Below are positions 48,924 to 57,705 of a stretch of DNA of 64,000 nt, piece after piece; within the stretch, counting starts at the first letter, position 1, and each line of letters begins with the position of its first letter. The translations under genes were made by a program, and so were the position numbers. The DNA comes from an uncultured Spirochaetales bacterium. GTDB lineage: Bacteria > Spirochaetota > Spirochaetia > JAFGXN01. The notes beneath the pieces are model-generated. The model did no database searches. It saw nothing but the letters and a program-made list of their open reading frames with translations, and was not told the origin of the DNA. The DNA lies in NCBI GenBank assembly GCA_949289575.1, contig CASEOG010000007.1:20086-84085 (forward strand), in the 5' to 3' direction.

Positions 48924-51900
48924 TTACGGCTGCGTTTCTTCGGATACCGTGACGGTTTCCGTACGGATTGTCTGACCCGAAACAGTGAAGATCACCTTAT
49001 TATAGGTGCCGACCGGAATGTTCTCGGCAAATTCAATGTAACAGGAGTAGGTTCGAATACCGTCCTTAATTTGAGCACATGTCGCCGTTTTTTGGGAAGG
49101 AATAACCGGCTTTCCGGTTTCGTCCGTAACGGTGATCATGCCCGGCGATAATGCAATATCTGTCAAAACGCCCATTTCAATATAATTTTTCTCACAGAAT
49201 ACATACTGAACATCAAAAGTATCGTTGGCAATCGTCTGCTTCTCCCATGACAGTTCGACGGTCAGCGGTTCGGTCCCTGCCTGAAATGACCAGCAGGGAC
49301 AGTAGTCTCCGTCGGACTTTGTAACATTTACGGGGTTTCCGCCTTCGGTTTCAGTGACATTGATTCCGGTCAGGATGTAAGGCGCATCTCCGTCATTTTT
49401 TAAGTAATGCATTTCCTCCAGCATCACTGTTGCTCCCTGATAGACAGCCACGGGAAAAGCATCTTCCTGATACGCCGGAGGTACTTCCGCTCCGTTTTTG
49501 ATATAGGTCAGAGTGATTTTCGGAGGTTCCAGAGAAAAGGGGTATTCTTCTGATGTCGAACCGGTCGTTGCGTACACCTTATAATAATGTTCCCTGCCTG
49601 TAATCGTTTCCGACCATTTTATTTCAAAGACATATTCGCCATTGACGGGAACATAAAACCGGTAATCGGCCGCAAGAAGTTCATATTCATATTTTTCAGA
49701 TTTATCCCCGTACAGGGAAAACATTTCCGGATAGGGATTGAAATTACACGAAAGATAGGTCAGGGCAACGTTCATCTCTCCCGGATTGTAAATGGGGAGT
49801 ATCTGTGTGATGGTCACAGACGGATAGATGACTTCCTCCCAGTTCAGGGTGATATTCAGGTTTTTGCTTCCGGTTGTAAAGCTCCATTCCGACAGCCTCG
49901 ATTCGCCGTTCGTCTGTTTGGAAACGGAAACCGTTGTTCCGTCCGCTGTCTCGACCGTTAACCCCGTCAGAAGAAAGGGGTTTCCGCCGGTGGCCGGTTT
50001 TTTGGTGACGGCATAGGCCGGAAATGTGAATGTCGTACCGGAAGTCAAAGTCGCCGGGAAAAGGTCTGACTCTTCAAGGTACGGGCTCAGAATTTCCGCT
50101 CCGTTTTTATTCCATGTCAGAGAAATAACATCGGATGAGCTTTTCCATACCGCATAAAAAGTGATATCGGCTTCACCGGCAGTGTATTCGGTGTTCGGTT
50201 TGTGAATTTCGGATTCCTCAGGGGTTTGCGTCAGAGCCCAACCGTAAAAAATTTGTCCGTCGGGTGAATCGGTAAACGGATTTTCCAGCAGCGGGAAGTC
50301 TTCGCCGGCATTAACCGTTGCCGTTTTGGGGGAAGGCATTACGGAAGCATTGTTGGCCTCATAAGTGACCGTAATCGTATTGCGTGTCCACACCGCGGTA
50401 AAGACCGTATCGGCATTGACGGTAAATTCGTCACCCGGGTTGTACTGCTTTTCGCCCGTTTCCCAGGCGGTGAATGTGTAATACTGCCGGGACAGGTCGT
50501 CGGCGGAAGGCAGTGTGATGGCGGAGCCGGCTTCGGCGGTCATCGGGGCAACGGTGCCGGTGCCGCCGTCGGTGTTGAAAGAAACCGTAAACTCTTTTTT
50601 CGTGCCGTCTCCCGATCCGTTGCCGCCTTCGTCCGGTCCCGGCACGGGTGGCGTCGGAATCGTTACCTCAACCGACTTTGTCTGAATCGGAGATGAGTCC
50701 CAATAGGTAAATGTGATTCGAATCTTATTCCCTTGTTGAATCGTGACACTGTCGGTAAAAGTAAAATCCATATTCGTGCCGGAGATCGTTGTGTCATAGT
50801 CGGTATATTCCGTCAGTTCTTCTTGGGTATCGATAAGAAAAACATTATAATTCAGCCATCCGGGATGGCTGATGTTGCTGAAAACAAAAGAGACCGGAAT
50901 GACCCATTGTCCGCTTGTGTTTTGAGTCGGTGTGCCGGCTGTCGGAGTAAAGGTGCGTTCCCCTTTATTTTCAACAGTAAAGGCAGCCTCTTTTACGACA
51001 TTGCCTTTATGGACAATTTGAAGCTGATAGTTTCCTGCACCTTCCGCAGTGGAGAGTTCGCAAACCCCGATTTTTTTTCCCGGCGTGTAAAATTCATAAT
51101 AATGGGAAAGAATTTCGACTTCCTTTCCGTCTTTGGTAATTTTCAGATTTTCTGTTTTTGGATCCGAATTGGCAATATAAAGGAATTCAAACGAAAAGCT
51201 CGTCTCGTTGGAGTAATATTCGTACGAATTGTATACTGTCAGAGTAGAAACAGTAAGCTGGGTTAATTCCTCCCAGTTCAGCGTAATCACGGTCGCTTCC
51301 GCCGGAACGGAAATGTACCAAATTTCGAGAGTGCCCTCCATCATCTCTTTTCGGGTGGGAACAGTCTTTCCCGATACCGTTTTTGCCGTAACACTCTCGA
51401 GAATCCAGATTTTACCATCGCCGGTCTCTTTTTGGATCATGTATGCATAAAAACAGAATTCTCCGGGAGCCGCCTGATCGGGGAAATAATATTCGTCGTC
51501 GACTGAGGTTCCTCCGTTTTTTTCCCATGTCAGGGTGACGCGAACATCTTCCAGAACCGGATAGAGGAAAATGTTATCGGTCAGATCCGCTTTCGTAATG
51601 ATGCCGCCGTCTTCGTAAACAACAGTTTTTGCCGCCTCATCGGTATCCCATCCTTTGCAAATTATGCCGGGTTCTCCGGTGTAAAGCGGCAGACGGATTT
51701 CTTTGGTATATTCGTTAAAAGTAATCGGTTCCATTTCCGTGTCGGAAAAGGTCACTTTGTATTCGGTGACCTTTTCGGTTCCCCAGAAAGCATAGAATGT
51801 CAGATCCGTTTCTTCCACGCGGAAGGCGGAACCCGGTGCCAGAATTTCAGCTTCAGTTGCCGTATCGGAAGTTGTCCAGCCGTGAAAAAACTTTCCTGCC

Positions 51901-52355
51901 GGAGAAGAAGAACCGAACTGGTTTCCGGGTAAAATCAGATCGGAACCGGCATCGACCCACCACGGGTCCGGGTCGGAAACGGTATCGTCATTGCTGTCGT
52001 AAGTGATCAAAACCTGGTTATGCCTCCATACCGCGGAAAAGACCGTATCGGCTTTCACGGTGTAATCGCTGCCCTCCTTATAAAAAACCGCTCCCGAGTT
52101 TGTCCAGCAATCGAAAGTGTAGTAATTTCGGGAAAAGGCGGTGCCGTCAGGCAGTTTAATTACGGTGCCGGCTTTGACCTTCATCGGGGCAATGGTGCCT
52201 GTGCCGCCGTTGGCGTCGAAAGAAACCGTAAACTCTTTGGCAGTTTCGTTGCCCGATCCGTTGCCGCCTTCGTCCGGTCCCGGTTCGGGTGTCGGAGGAG
52301 GACATGAAATCAATAATGAAATTAAAAAACCAAGAATTAAAAATGAATTTTTCAT
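48924..52355 (-). CDS. Large surface lipoprotein with many InlB-type beta-repeats (two-part fusion)
   Basis: The product is 1143 aa from ATG 52355 (SD AAGGAG). The lipobox is I-S-C near residue 17-18, followed by a Pro/Gly-rich spacer (P-G-P-D-E-G-G-N-G-S-G). InlB/Flg_new modules follow (V-S-F-D-A-N-G-G-T-G-T, F-H-G-W and L-T-F-Y-A-F-W). At about residue 570 the same spacer recurs (P-G-P-D-E-G-G-N-G-S-G-D), followed by a second set starting V-S-F-N-T-D-G-G-T-G-T-V-A-P-M. The layout looks like two related lipoprotein cassettes joined end to end. Other stretches carry W-E-K-N-G-A/W-N-K-N-G-A-E motifs repeated several times. Surface-exposed; ligand unknown. Confidence 0.85.
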   Translation of the reverse strand: MKNSFLILGFLISLLISCPPPTPEPGPDEGGNGSGNETAKEFTVSFDANGGTGTIAPMKVKAGTVIKLPDGTAFSRNYYTFDCWTNSGAVFYKEGSDYTVKADTVFSAVWRHNQVLITYDSNDDTVSDPDPWWVDAGSDLILPGNQFGSSSPAGKFFHGWTTSDTATEAEILAPGSAFRVEETDLTFYAFWGTEKVTEYKVTFSDTEMEPITFNEYTKEIRLPLYTGEPGIICKGWDTDEAAKTVVYEDGGIITKADLTDNIFLYPVLEDVRVTLTWEKNGGTSVDDEYYFPDQAAPGEFCFYAYMIQKETGDGKIWILESVTAKTVSGKTVPTRKEMMEGTLEIWYISVPAEATVITLNWEELTQLTVSTLTVYNSYEYYSNETSFSFEFLYIANSDPKTENLKITKDGKEVEILSHYYEFYTPGKKIGVCELSTAEGAGNYQLQIVHKGNVVKEAAFTVENKGERTFTPTAGTPTQNTSGQWVIPVSFVFSNISHPGWLNYNVFLIDTQEELTEYTDYDTTISGTNMDFTFTDSVTIQQGNKIRITFTYWDSSPIQTKSVEVTIPTPPVPGPDEGGNGSGDGTKKEFTVSFNTDGGTGTVAPMTAEAGSAITLPSADDLSRQYYTFTAWETGEKQYNPGDEFTVNADTVFTAVWTRNTITVTYEANNASVMPSPKTATVNAGEDFPLLENPFTDSPDGQIFYGWALTQTPEESEIHKPNTEYTAGEADITFYAVWKSSSDVISLTWNKNGAEILSPYLEESDLFPATLTSGTTFTFPAYAVTKKPATGGNPFLLTGLTVETADGTTVSVSKQTNGESRLSEWSFTTGSKNLNITLNWEEVIYPSVTITQILPIYNPGEMNVALTYLSCNFNPYPEMFSLYGDKSEKYEYELLAADYRFYVPVNGEYVFEIKWSETITGREHYYKVYATTGSTSEEYPFSLEPPKITLTYIKNGAEVPPAYQEDAFPVAVYQGATVMLEEMHYLKNDGDAPYILTGINVTETEGGNPVNVTKSDGDYCPCWSFQAGTEPLTVELSWEKQTIANDTFDVQYVFCEKNYIEMGVLTDIALSPGMITVTDETGKPVIPSQKTATCAQIKDGIRTYSCYIEFAENIPVGTYNKVIFTVSGQTIRTETVTVSEETQP

Positions 52356-52371
52356 AAACAACTCCTTATAG

Positions 52372-52402
52372 TGAGTATAACACTCATTTATAATGAATTC
52401 AA
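52372..52402 (-). promoter_or_regulatory. Promoter with operator-like palindrome over the -10 box
   Basis: Minus strand: TTGAAT (52402-52397), 17 bp, TATACT (52379-52374). TGAGTgttatACTCA (52386-52372) is a 5+5 bp perfect inverted repeat that overlaps the -10 element. Confidence 0.65.
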
Positions 52403-52423
52403 TAGAGAATTGTCGAATTTATG

Positions 52424-52450
52424 AAAAAAACCGGCTTCCGAAGAAGCCGG
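52424..52450 (-). terminator. Intrinsic terminator of the P-type ATPase
   Basis: On the minus strand CCGGCTTC pairs with GAAGCCGG, followed by T7 (52430-52424). Confidence 0.92.
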
Positions 52451-52469
52451 CCGGATTGAAGGAAAAAGA

Positions 52470-55184
52470 TTATCTCGAACGGAGGCGTCGTCCCAGCCGA
52501 ACCGTCAGTTTGACGATTTCGTCGAACACAATGATTGAGAAACCGACGGCGGCAATATATCCCCACTGTGTTAGTGTCAGCGGAACGGTTTTGAAAACAG
52601 CGCCGCCGAATTGAGTGATGATGATTTGCAGGGCGAAGGTAAGCGCAAACATTCCCAGCAGCAGTTTGTTGCGGAAAAGTCCGTTAAAGAGAATGGAACG
52701 GGCGGAGAGATCGCGGCTGTTGAGAGCGTTGAAGAGCTGAAAGACGACAAAGAGAGTAAAGAGAATTGTCGGAACCTGTTCGGGCGAGGCAGGGATGAAG
52801 CGGGTCGCTTCAAACGACTGAGAGAGGACGACGAGGGTAATGAAAAGACCGTTGACAAGGATGCGCGTCAGCATTTGTGTTGAGATGATAAAGGCGTTGC
52901 GCGGCGTCGGTTTTTCTTTCATCAAATCGGGCGAGATAGGCTCCAATCCAAGCGTCAATCCGGGAGGGCCATCCATAATCAGATTAATCCAGAGGATTTG
53001 CAGCGCGGTAAACGGCGATTTCAATCCGGCCAGGACGGAAATGAGGACAACCAGCACCGAGGAAACGTTGACGGTCAGCTGAAACTGAATGAAGCGCTGA
53101 AAGTTTTTGTAGATACCGCGTCCCCAATGGATCGCTTTGACGATGGTTGCGAACGAATCATCCAACAAAATGATGTCGGCCGCTTCCTTGGAGACTTCCG
53201 TACCGCTGATCCCCATAGCGATGCCGACGTCGGCGTTTTTGATGGCGGGAGCGTCGTTGATACCGTCTCCCGTGACGGCGACAACGTTGCCTTGCTTTTT
53301 CAGCAGGTTAACGATTCTCATTTTGATGGTCGGCGTACTGCGGGCGATAACGCGAATGCGCGGCAGAAGGTCGCTGAGCGCCTTATCATCCAGTTCTTCA
53401 AGGAGGTGCGCTTCGTAGGCGGCATGGTCGGCATCCAGCAGGTGAAGTTCGTCGGCGATTGCCGAAGCGGTGACGATGTTGTCGCCGGTCAGAATTTTAA
53501 TGTCGACGCCGGCGCTGCGGCTTTGGAGAACGGCATCGTAAACTTCTTTGCGCAGCGGGTCGGCAATGGCAGAGAATCCGTCAAAGATCAGATCCGATTC
53601 GATTTGCGCACGTTCGGCAGCACAGTCCTTTGGAATTTCCGTCTGTTTGTGGGCAAAACCGAGAACCCGTTTTGCCTGTTTTTGGAATGCAGCGATTTGT
53701 TCATCTAATTTTTTGCGCAGCGTTTCGGTCAGCGGTTCCGTTTTGCCGTTGACGAGAGCCGAGGTGCACATCGACAGAATCTTTTCGGGACTTCCTTTTG
53801 TATAAACCGTCGCTTTGCCGTTGTCTTTGACCAGCGTTGTCATGTTTTTGGTCTCCGAACTGAACGGAAAAACAAAGATTTTTTCTTTTTGTTCTCGAAC
53901 CGTCCGATACTCGGGTAAGCCGGCGGCTTTTCCGTAGGCGGTCAGCAGCGCCGATTCGGTCGGGTTCCCGACAAAACGGGTGCCGGTTTCGGTTTTTTCC
54001 AAATCGGCCGCACTGTTGACGCAGATATTGTCGGCGAAAAAGCCGGCGGTCAGCGTTTCGGGTTTGATGAGAGCTCCGTCGCAGAAGATGTCGGTGACAG
54101 TCATACGGTTTTCGGTCAGCGTACCGGTTTTATCGGAGCAGATAACGTTGACACAGCCGATGGTTTCGCAGGCAACAAGCTTCTTTACCAAGGCGTTTTT
54201 CTTCGACATTTTGATGACGTTGATGGCCAGTGAAACGGCGACCATTGTCGGCAGACCTTCGGGAACAGCGGCGACGATTAAGACGATCGACGAAATGAAC
54301 GCCTCCGAAATGACCTGAAAAGCGGCGGTTCCCGATGTGAAAGCGCCGGAAATGCCTGCGTAAACGACTTGAATGACGAAAACCAATGCCGAAATCGAGG
54401 CGCCGATAACGGTAATGATTTTTCCGAGGCGTGAGAGTTTCTCCTGGATAGGAATGGTCTCCTGTTCGTTTTTAGTCAGTTCCTGAGCAATTTTCCCGAA
54501 TTCCGTGTCGTCTCCGATGGAAGTGACGATCATTTTTCCGTTGCCCGCGGTAACGAAACAGCCGGAGTAAACGCAGTTGCGCCGTTCTGCCAATGCGGTT
54601 TTTTCGTTTTCAAACAGCAGTTCGGGATCTTTTTTGACGGCGGCGCTTTCGCCGGTCAAAGCCGATTCATCGACGGTCAGTCCGTTGCCTTCAAAGAGGC
54701 GGCCGTCGGCAGGAATTTTGTTCCCCGTTTCAAGAACGACAACATCGCCGGGAACCAATTCGCTTTGGTCGATCAGCGTCGCTTTTCCGCTGCGGATAAC
54801 ACGGACTTTGAAGTCATCTTTCATCTTGTTCAGCGCTTCAAACGCTTTTCGGCTGCGGCCTTCCATAATCAGCGAAATGCCGACGGAAAGGGAAATGGCG
54901 ATGAAGATGCCGGCGCACTCGATGAACTCCGTATGTTCGCCGATGATCGCGCGGAAGATGTTGACGCCGAGGGTGATGAAAAGCGCAACCAGCAGCAAAA
55001 TCATCATCGGTTCGGCGAGCGCCGATAAAAGCCGTTTCCAAAACGGAACCGGCGGACGGCGGCTGAACTCGTTTTTGCCGTAGCGTTCACGACGGTTTTC
55101 GATTTCCGCATCGGAAAGGCCGTTCTGAAGAGTGACGTCCAGCCGGCGCGCCACCTCTTCGGCTTTCAGCATAAATGCATTCAT
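52470..55184 (-). CDS. P-type cation ATPase (Ca2+/Mn2+, PMCA-like)
   Basis: The product is 904 aa. Type II P-ATPase: actuator T-G-E-S, phosphorylation site D-K-T-G-T-L-T (about 349), hinge M-V-T/T-G-D-G-I-N-D-A-P, and about ten membrane segments. TM4 reads A-A-V-P-E-G-L-P, and TM6 has N-L-I-M-D-G-P-P (the N and D ion ligands). The single-site pattern favours Ca2+ or Mn2+ over Na+/K+. It probably exports the ion. SD AAGGAG precedes ATG 55184. The transcript starts with a yybP-ykoY riboswitch and terminator (55213-55347), so expression should depend on Mn2+; Mn2+ export is the likeliest role (inference). Confidence 0.92.
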   Translation of the reverse strand: MNAFMLKAEEVARRLDVTLQNGLSDAEIENRRERYGKNEFSRRPPVPFWKRLLSALAEPMMILLLVALFITLGVNIFRAIIGEHTEFIECAGIFIAISLSVGISLIMEGRSRKAFEALNKMKDDFKVRVIRSGKATLIDQSELVPGDVVVLETGNKIPADGRLFEGNGLTVDESALTGESAAVKKDPELLFENEKTALAERRNCVYSGCFVTAGNGKMIVTSIGDDTEFGKIAQELTKNEQETIPIQEKLSRLGKIITVIGASISALVFVIQVVYAGISGAFTSGTAAFQVISEAFISSIVLIVAAVPEGLPTMVAVSLAINVIKMSKKNALVKKLVACETIGCVNVICSDKTGTLTENRMTVTDIFCDGALIKPETLTAGFFADNICVNSAADLEKTETGTRFVGNPTESALLTAYGKAAGLPEYRTVREQKEKIFVFPFSSETKNMTTLVKDNGKATVYTKGSPEKILSMCTSALVNGKTEPLTETLRKKLDEQIAAFQKQAKRVLGFAHKQTEIPKDCAAERAQIESDLIFDGFSAIADPLRKEVYDAVLQSRSAGVDIKILTGDNIVTASAIADELHLLDADHAAYEAHLLEELDDKALSDLLPRIRVIARSTPTIKMRIVNLLKKQGNVVAVTGDGINDAPAIKNADVGIAMGISGTEVSKEAADIILLDDSFATIVKAIHWGRGIYKNFQRFIQFQLTVNVSSVLVVLISVLAGLKSPFTALQILWINLIMDGPPGLTLGLEPISPDLMKEKPTPRNAFIISTQMLTRILVNGLFITLVVLSQSFEATRFIPASPEQVPTILFTLFVVFQLFNALNSRDLSARSILFNGLFRNKLLLGMFALTFALQIIITQFGGAVFKTVPLTLTQWGYIAAVGFSIIVFDEIVKLTVRLGRRLRSR

Positions 55185-55212
55185 GTGGTTTCTCCTTAAA
55201 ATAAATAAAAGT

Positions 55213-55267
55213 CAAAAAAAAGAGACTTTTAGCCTGATCGTCCTCCGACGGTCACGCTAAAAGTCTC
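55213..55267 (-). terminator. Riboswitch expression platform: intrinsic terminator
   Basis: Minus strand: GAGACTTTTAGC (55267-55256) can pair perfectly with GCTAAAAGTCTC (55233-55222), followed by T7-T8. The 5' arm is also the 3' strand of the aptamer's P1 helix, so the two structures exclude each other. Confidence 0.85.
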
Positions 55268-55347
55268 GTCACCTTAAAGGTTCCCAAACCCAGCCGTAAA
55301 TACGGCTTGCTGTTGAATTTGGAATTTCGACTACTCCCCCTTAGTGT
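55252..55347 (-). promoter_or_regulatory. yybP-ykoY (Mn2+) riboswitch
   Basis: On the minus strand, from 55346: CACTAAGG, the conserved GGGGAGTAG loop, a central arm with TTCAACAG and the CCGTATTTACGG hairpin, then GACGAGACTTTTAG. The loops GGGGAGUAG and ACGAGAC are the hallmarks of this Mn2+-sensing class. P1 forms between CUAAGG and UUUUAG. Ligand-stabilised P1 would free the gene from the terminator at 55213-55267, an ON switch. The identification is by pattern; a covariance-model scan was not possible. Confidence 0.85.
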
Positions 55348-55351
55348 TTTC

Positions 55352-55380
55352 AATTTACGGATATTTTGACGGAATGTCAA
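55352..55380 (-). promoter_or_regulatory. Promoter of the riboswitch/P-type ATPase transcript
   Basis: Minus strand: TTGACA (55380-55375), 17 bp, TAAATT (55357-55352). The predicted start point (about 55345) coincides with the 5' edge of the aptamer. Confidence 0.85.
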
Positions 55381-55527
55381 GCCGTGTTGATTAAATTTTG
55401 ATGAAAAAGCGTTCTCAAACATCTTGAAACTCTTCCTTGTCTTACTGTATGGTAAAAACGGAGGGTGATGCCGCGTTGTTTTGCGGCGTGCGGCTGCGGA
55501 CAGAAGTTCGCACCAGAGAGGTTTTTT

Positions 55528-56880
55528 ATGGAAGCTTCGATCAGAAAACCGCCTTTGTTTACCGGGAAATATCTTTTTTATCTCATTGTTCCGCTGATGA
55601 TCGAGCAGGTGTTGGCTGTCACTATCGGTTTTGCCGACACTATCATGGTAGCTCGCGTCGGTGAGTCGGCCGTTTCGGCGGTGGCGTTGGTTGACAGCGT
55701 TAACATTCTCATCATTCAGATATTTGCGGCGTTGGCAACCGGCGGTGCAGTCATTTGTTCGCAATATTTGGGCCGTAAAGACTTTGACAGCGCTCAGACG
55801 GCGGCGCGTCAGCTGATTTTGATCACAGGTGTCGCCGGCATTGTTTTAATGGTTCTCCTTCTGCCGTTGCACCGACTGATTTTGAATTTTCTTTTTGGTC
55901 ATGTCGAAGAAGCGGTAATGATTCAGGCCAGGCAGTATTTTGTGCTGTCGCTGCTGTCGTATCCGTTTCTGGGGCTTTATAACTCGGGGGCGGCGCTTTT
56001 TCGTTCCATGGGAAACAGCCGCATTTCCATGCAGACGGCGCTGCTGATGAACATCATCAACATCGGCGGCAACGCGATTTTGATTTTTAAATTCGAAATG
56101 GGCGTCGTCGGAGCGGGAACGGCGTCCCTTGTTTCGCGGGCGGTTTCGGCTATTGTGATTTTGTCGCTGCTCTTTTTTAAGCCTTACGATCTGCAAATTC
56201 GGCGGCTGTTTGCCGGCGGATTTCGTCCGCAAATGATTCGAAGGATTCTTGGAGTAGGAATTCCTGCCGGTGTGGAAGGCGGTTTGTTCCAAGCCGGAAA
56301 GCTGACAGTTCAGCGTTTTGTCACTCTTTTCGGAACGGCCGCCATCGCTGCGAACGCTGTCGCCAACACAATGGCAACAATTGCCAACATTCCCGGAATG
56401 GCGATTTCACTGGCGATGATTACGGTTGTCGGTCAGTGCATGGGAGCTGAAGAACACGATCAGGCACAGCGGTATGCGCTGCGGCTTTTGGGAATCGTTG
56501 CGCTTTTGAACGGTCTCATCTGTTTGTGTCTCTTTTTTTCCGCCGAATCGTTGGCTGCGGTTTTTCATCTGAGGAATGAAGCGTCCGATTTAGCGGTTTC
56601 TCTGCTGCGCGTGTTTGCTCTTTTTTCCATTGTATTTTGGCCGCCGGCGTTTTCGCTGCCAAACGCGTTGAGAGCTGCCGGTGACGTAAAGCTGACTATG
56701 ACAACTTCCATTGTCTCAATGTTTCTGTTTCGCATCGGGCTTTGTTTTTTCTTTTACAAATACACAGATTTCGGCGTTGCCGGAATTTGGTACGCGATGT
56801 ATGTCGATTGGATTTGCCGCTCGATCGTTTTTGTTTGGCGTTTCTTTTCCGGCAAATGGAAAAGTATTAAAATTGTATAA
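55528..56880 (+). CDS. MATE family efflux transporter (first of two)
   Basis: The product is 450 aa from ATG 55528 (SD AGAGAGG). Twelve membrane segments in the two-repeat MATE layout, with G-F-A-D-T-I-M-V-A-R, G-N-S-R-I-S-M-Q, and N-A-L-R-A-A-G-D-V-K-L-T-M. These pumps export drugs or metabolites using Na+ or H+. It heads an operon (MATE, membrane protein, MATE, cstA). Only a weak promoter is seen upstream (TTGAAA, 18 bp, TATGGT near 55424-55453). Between it and the riboswitch the 55381-55527 stretch contains no gene. Confidence 0.9.
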   Translation: MEASIRKPPLFTGKYLFYLIVPLMIEQVLAVTIGFADTIMVARVGESAVSAVALVDSVNILIIQIFAALATGGAVICSQYLGRKDFDSAQTAARQLILITGVAGIVLMVLLLPLHRLILNFLFGHVEEAVMIQARQYFVLSLLSYPFLGLYNSGAALFRSMGNSRISMQTALLMNIINIGGNAILIFKFEMGVVGAGTASLVSRAVSAIVILSLLFFKPYDLQIRRLFAGGFRPQMIRRILGVGIPAGVEGGLFQAGKLTVQRFVTLFGTAAIAANAVANTMATIANIPGMAISLAMITVVGQCMGAEEHDQAQRYALRLLGIVALLNGLICLCLFFSAESLAAVFHLRNEASDLAVSLLRVFALFSIVFWPPAFSLPNALRAAGDVKLTMTTSIVSMFLFRIGLCFFFYKYTDFGVAGIWYAMYVDWICRSIVFVWRFFSGKWKSIKIV

Positions 56881-56881
56881 T
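56876..56881 (+). promoter_or_regulatory. -10 box overlapping a stop codon and abutting the next ATG
   Basis: TATAAT (56876-56881) contains the stop codon of the upstream MATE gene and lies five bases before ATG 56887. No good -35 is seen. Confidence 0.4.
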
Positions 56882-56886
56882 ATGGT

Positions 56887-57705
56887 ATGAAAAGAAAAGT
56901 GAAAAGATTTTTTCAAAAGTGGCGAGAAGTTTTTAAGGAACACAAAATTCTCTTTTTTGTCGATCTTTTTTTCATTGTCGGCGTTCTTGTTGTTGCTGTT
57001 TCTCAGTTCTTTAACGAAAACTATTATGACGTTTTTCTCTGTTTTATCACGTTTATCATGTTTCTGATTCCGCCGATGGTGTCGCGTCATTCGAAGGTCT
57101 ATCTTCCCGACGCGCTGCAAATCATCATCGTGATTTTCATCTTTTCCGCTCAGATTTTGGGTGAAATCAGAGAATATTATCTTTATTACTCGTTTTGGGA
57201 TACGGCGCTCCATACCGTCAACGGTTTTTTGTGCGGCGTTATCGGGTTTGCGGTTGTTAACCTTCTGCATAACAACGACCGTTTTTTTATTTCGCTCTCA
57301 CCGTTGTTTATGGCGATGTTTGGATTTTGTTTTTCGATAACCATCGGCGTTTTTTGGGAATTTATCGAGTTTTCGATGGATGTGATTTTTCATACCGATA
57401 TGCAGAAAGACGTTTTTCTCGATTCGGTTTCATCGATTTTGCTGAATCCTGAAGGAACAAACGACGCCGTTACGGTAAAAGTGTCGGAAATGGTTTTAAA
57501 CGGCGGTGAATACACTTTTGGCGGTTACATCGATATCGGCTTAATTGATACAATGAAAGATTTGTTTGTTGACTTTTTCGGCGCTCTGCTGTCGGGGATC
57601 ATCGGTTATTTCTATGCAAAAGACGAATCGAAGAATCGCATTTTCGGCGAATTGATGCCGCGGGTAAAGGATAAATTTCATAAACGAAAAGGAAAATTCG
57701 AATGA
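56887..57705 (+). CDS. Multi-pass membrane protein (DUF2238/YjdF-like)
   Basis: The product is 272 aa with about six membrane segments (about 23-45, 50-68, 78-97, 110-130, 140-165, 225-245). The motifs W-D-T-A-L-H-T-V-N-G-F and F-W-E-F-I-E-F resemble the DUF2238/YjdF group of unknown function. The charged residues in membrane segments (D, H, E) could bind a metal or cofactor (inference). No SD; a TATAAT box is five bases upstream. The stop overlaps the second MATE start (ATGA). Confidence 0.7.
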   Translation: MKRKVKRFFQKWREVFKEHKILFFVDLFFIVGVLVVAVSQFFNENYYDVFLCFITFIMFLIPPMVSRHSKVYLPDALQIIIVIFIFSAQILGEIREYYLYYSFWDTALHTVNGFLCGVIGFAVVNLLHNNDRFFISLSPLFMAMFGFCFSITIGVFWEFIEFSMDVIFHTDMQKDVFLDSVSSILLNPEGTNDAVTVKVSEMVLNGGEYTFGGYIDIGLIDTMKDLFVDFFGALLSGIIGYFYAKDESKNRIFGELMPRVKDKFHKRKGKFE

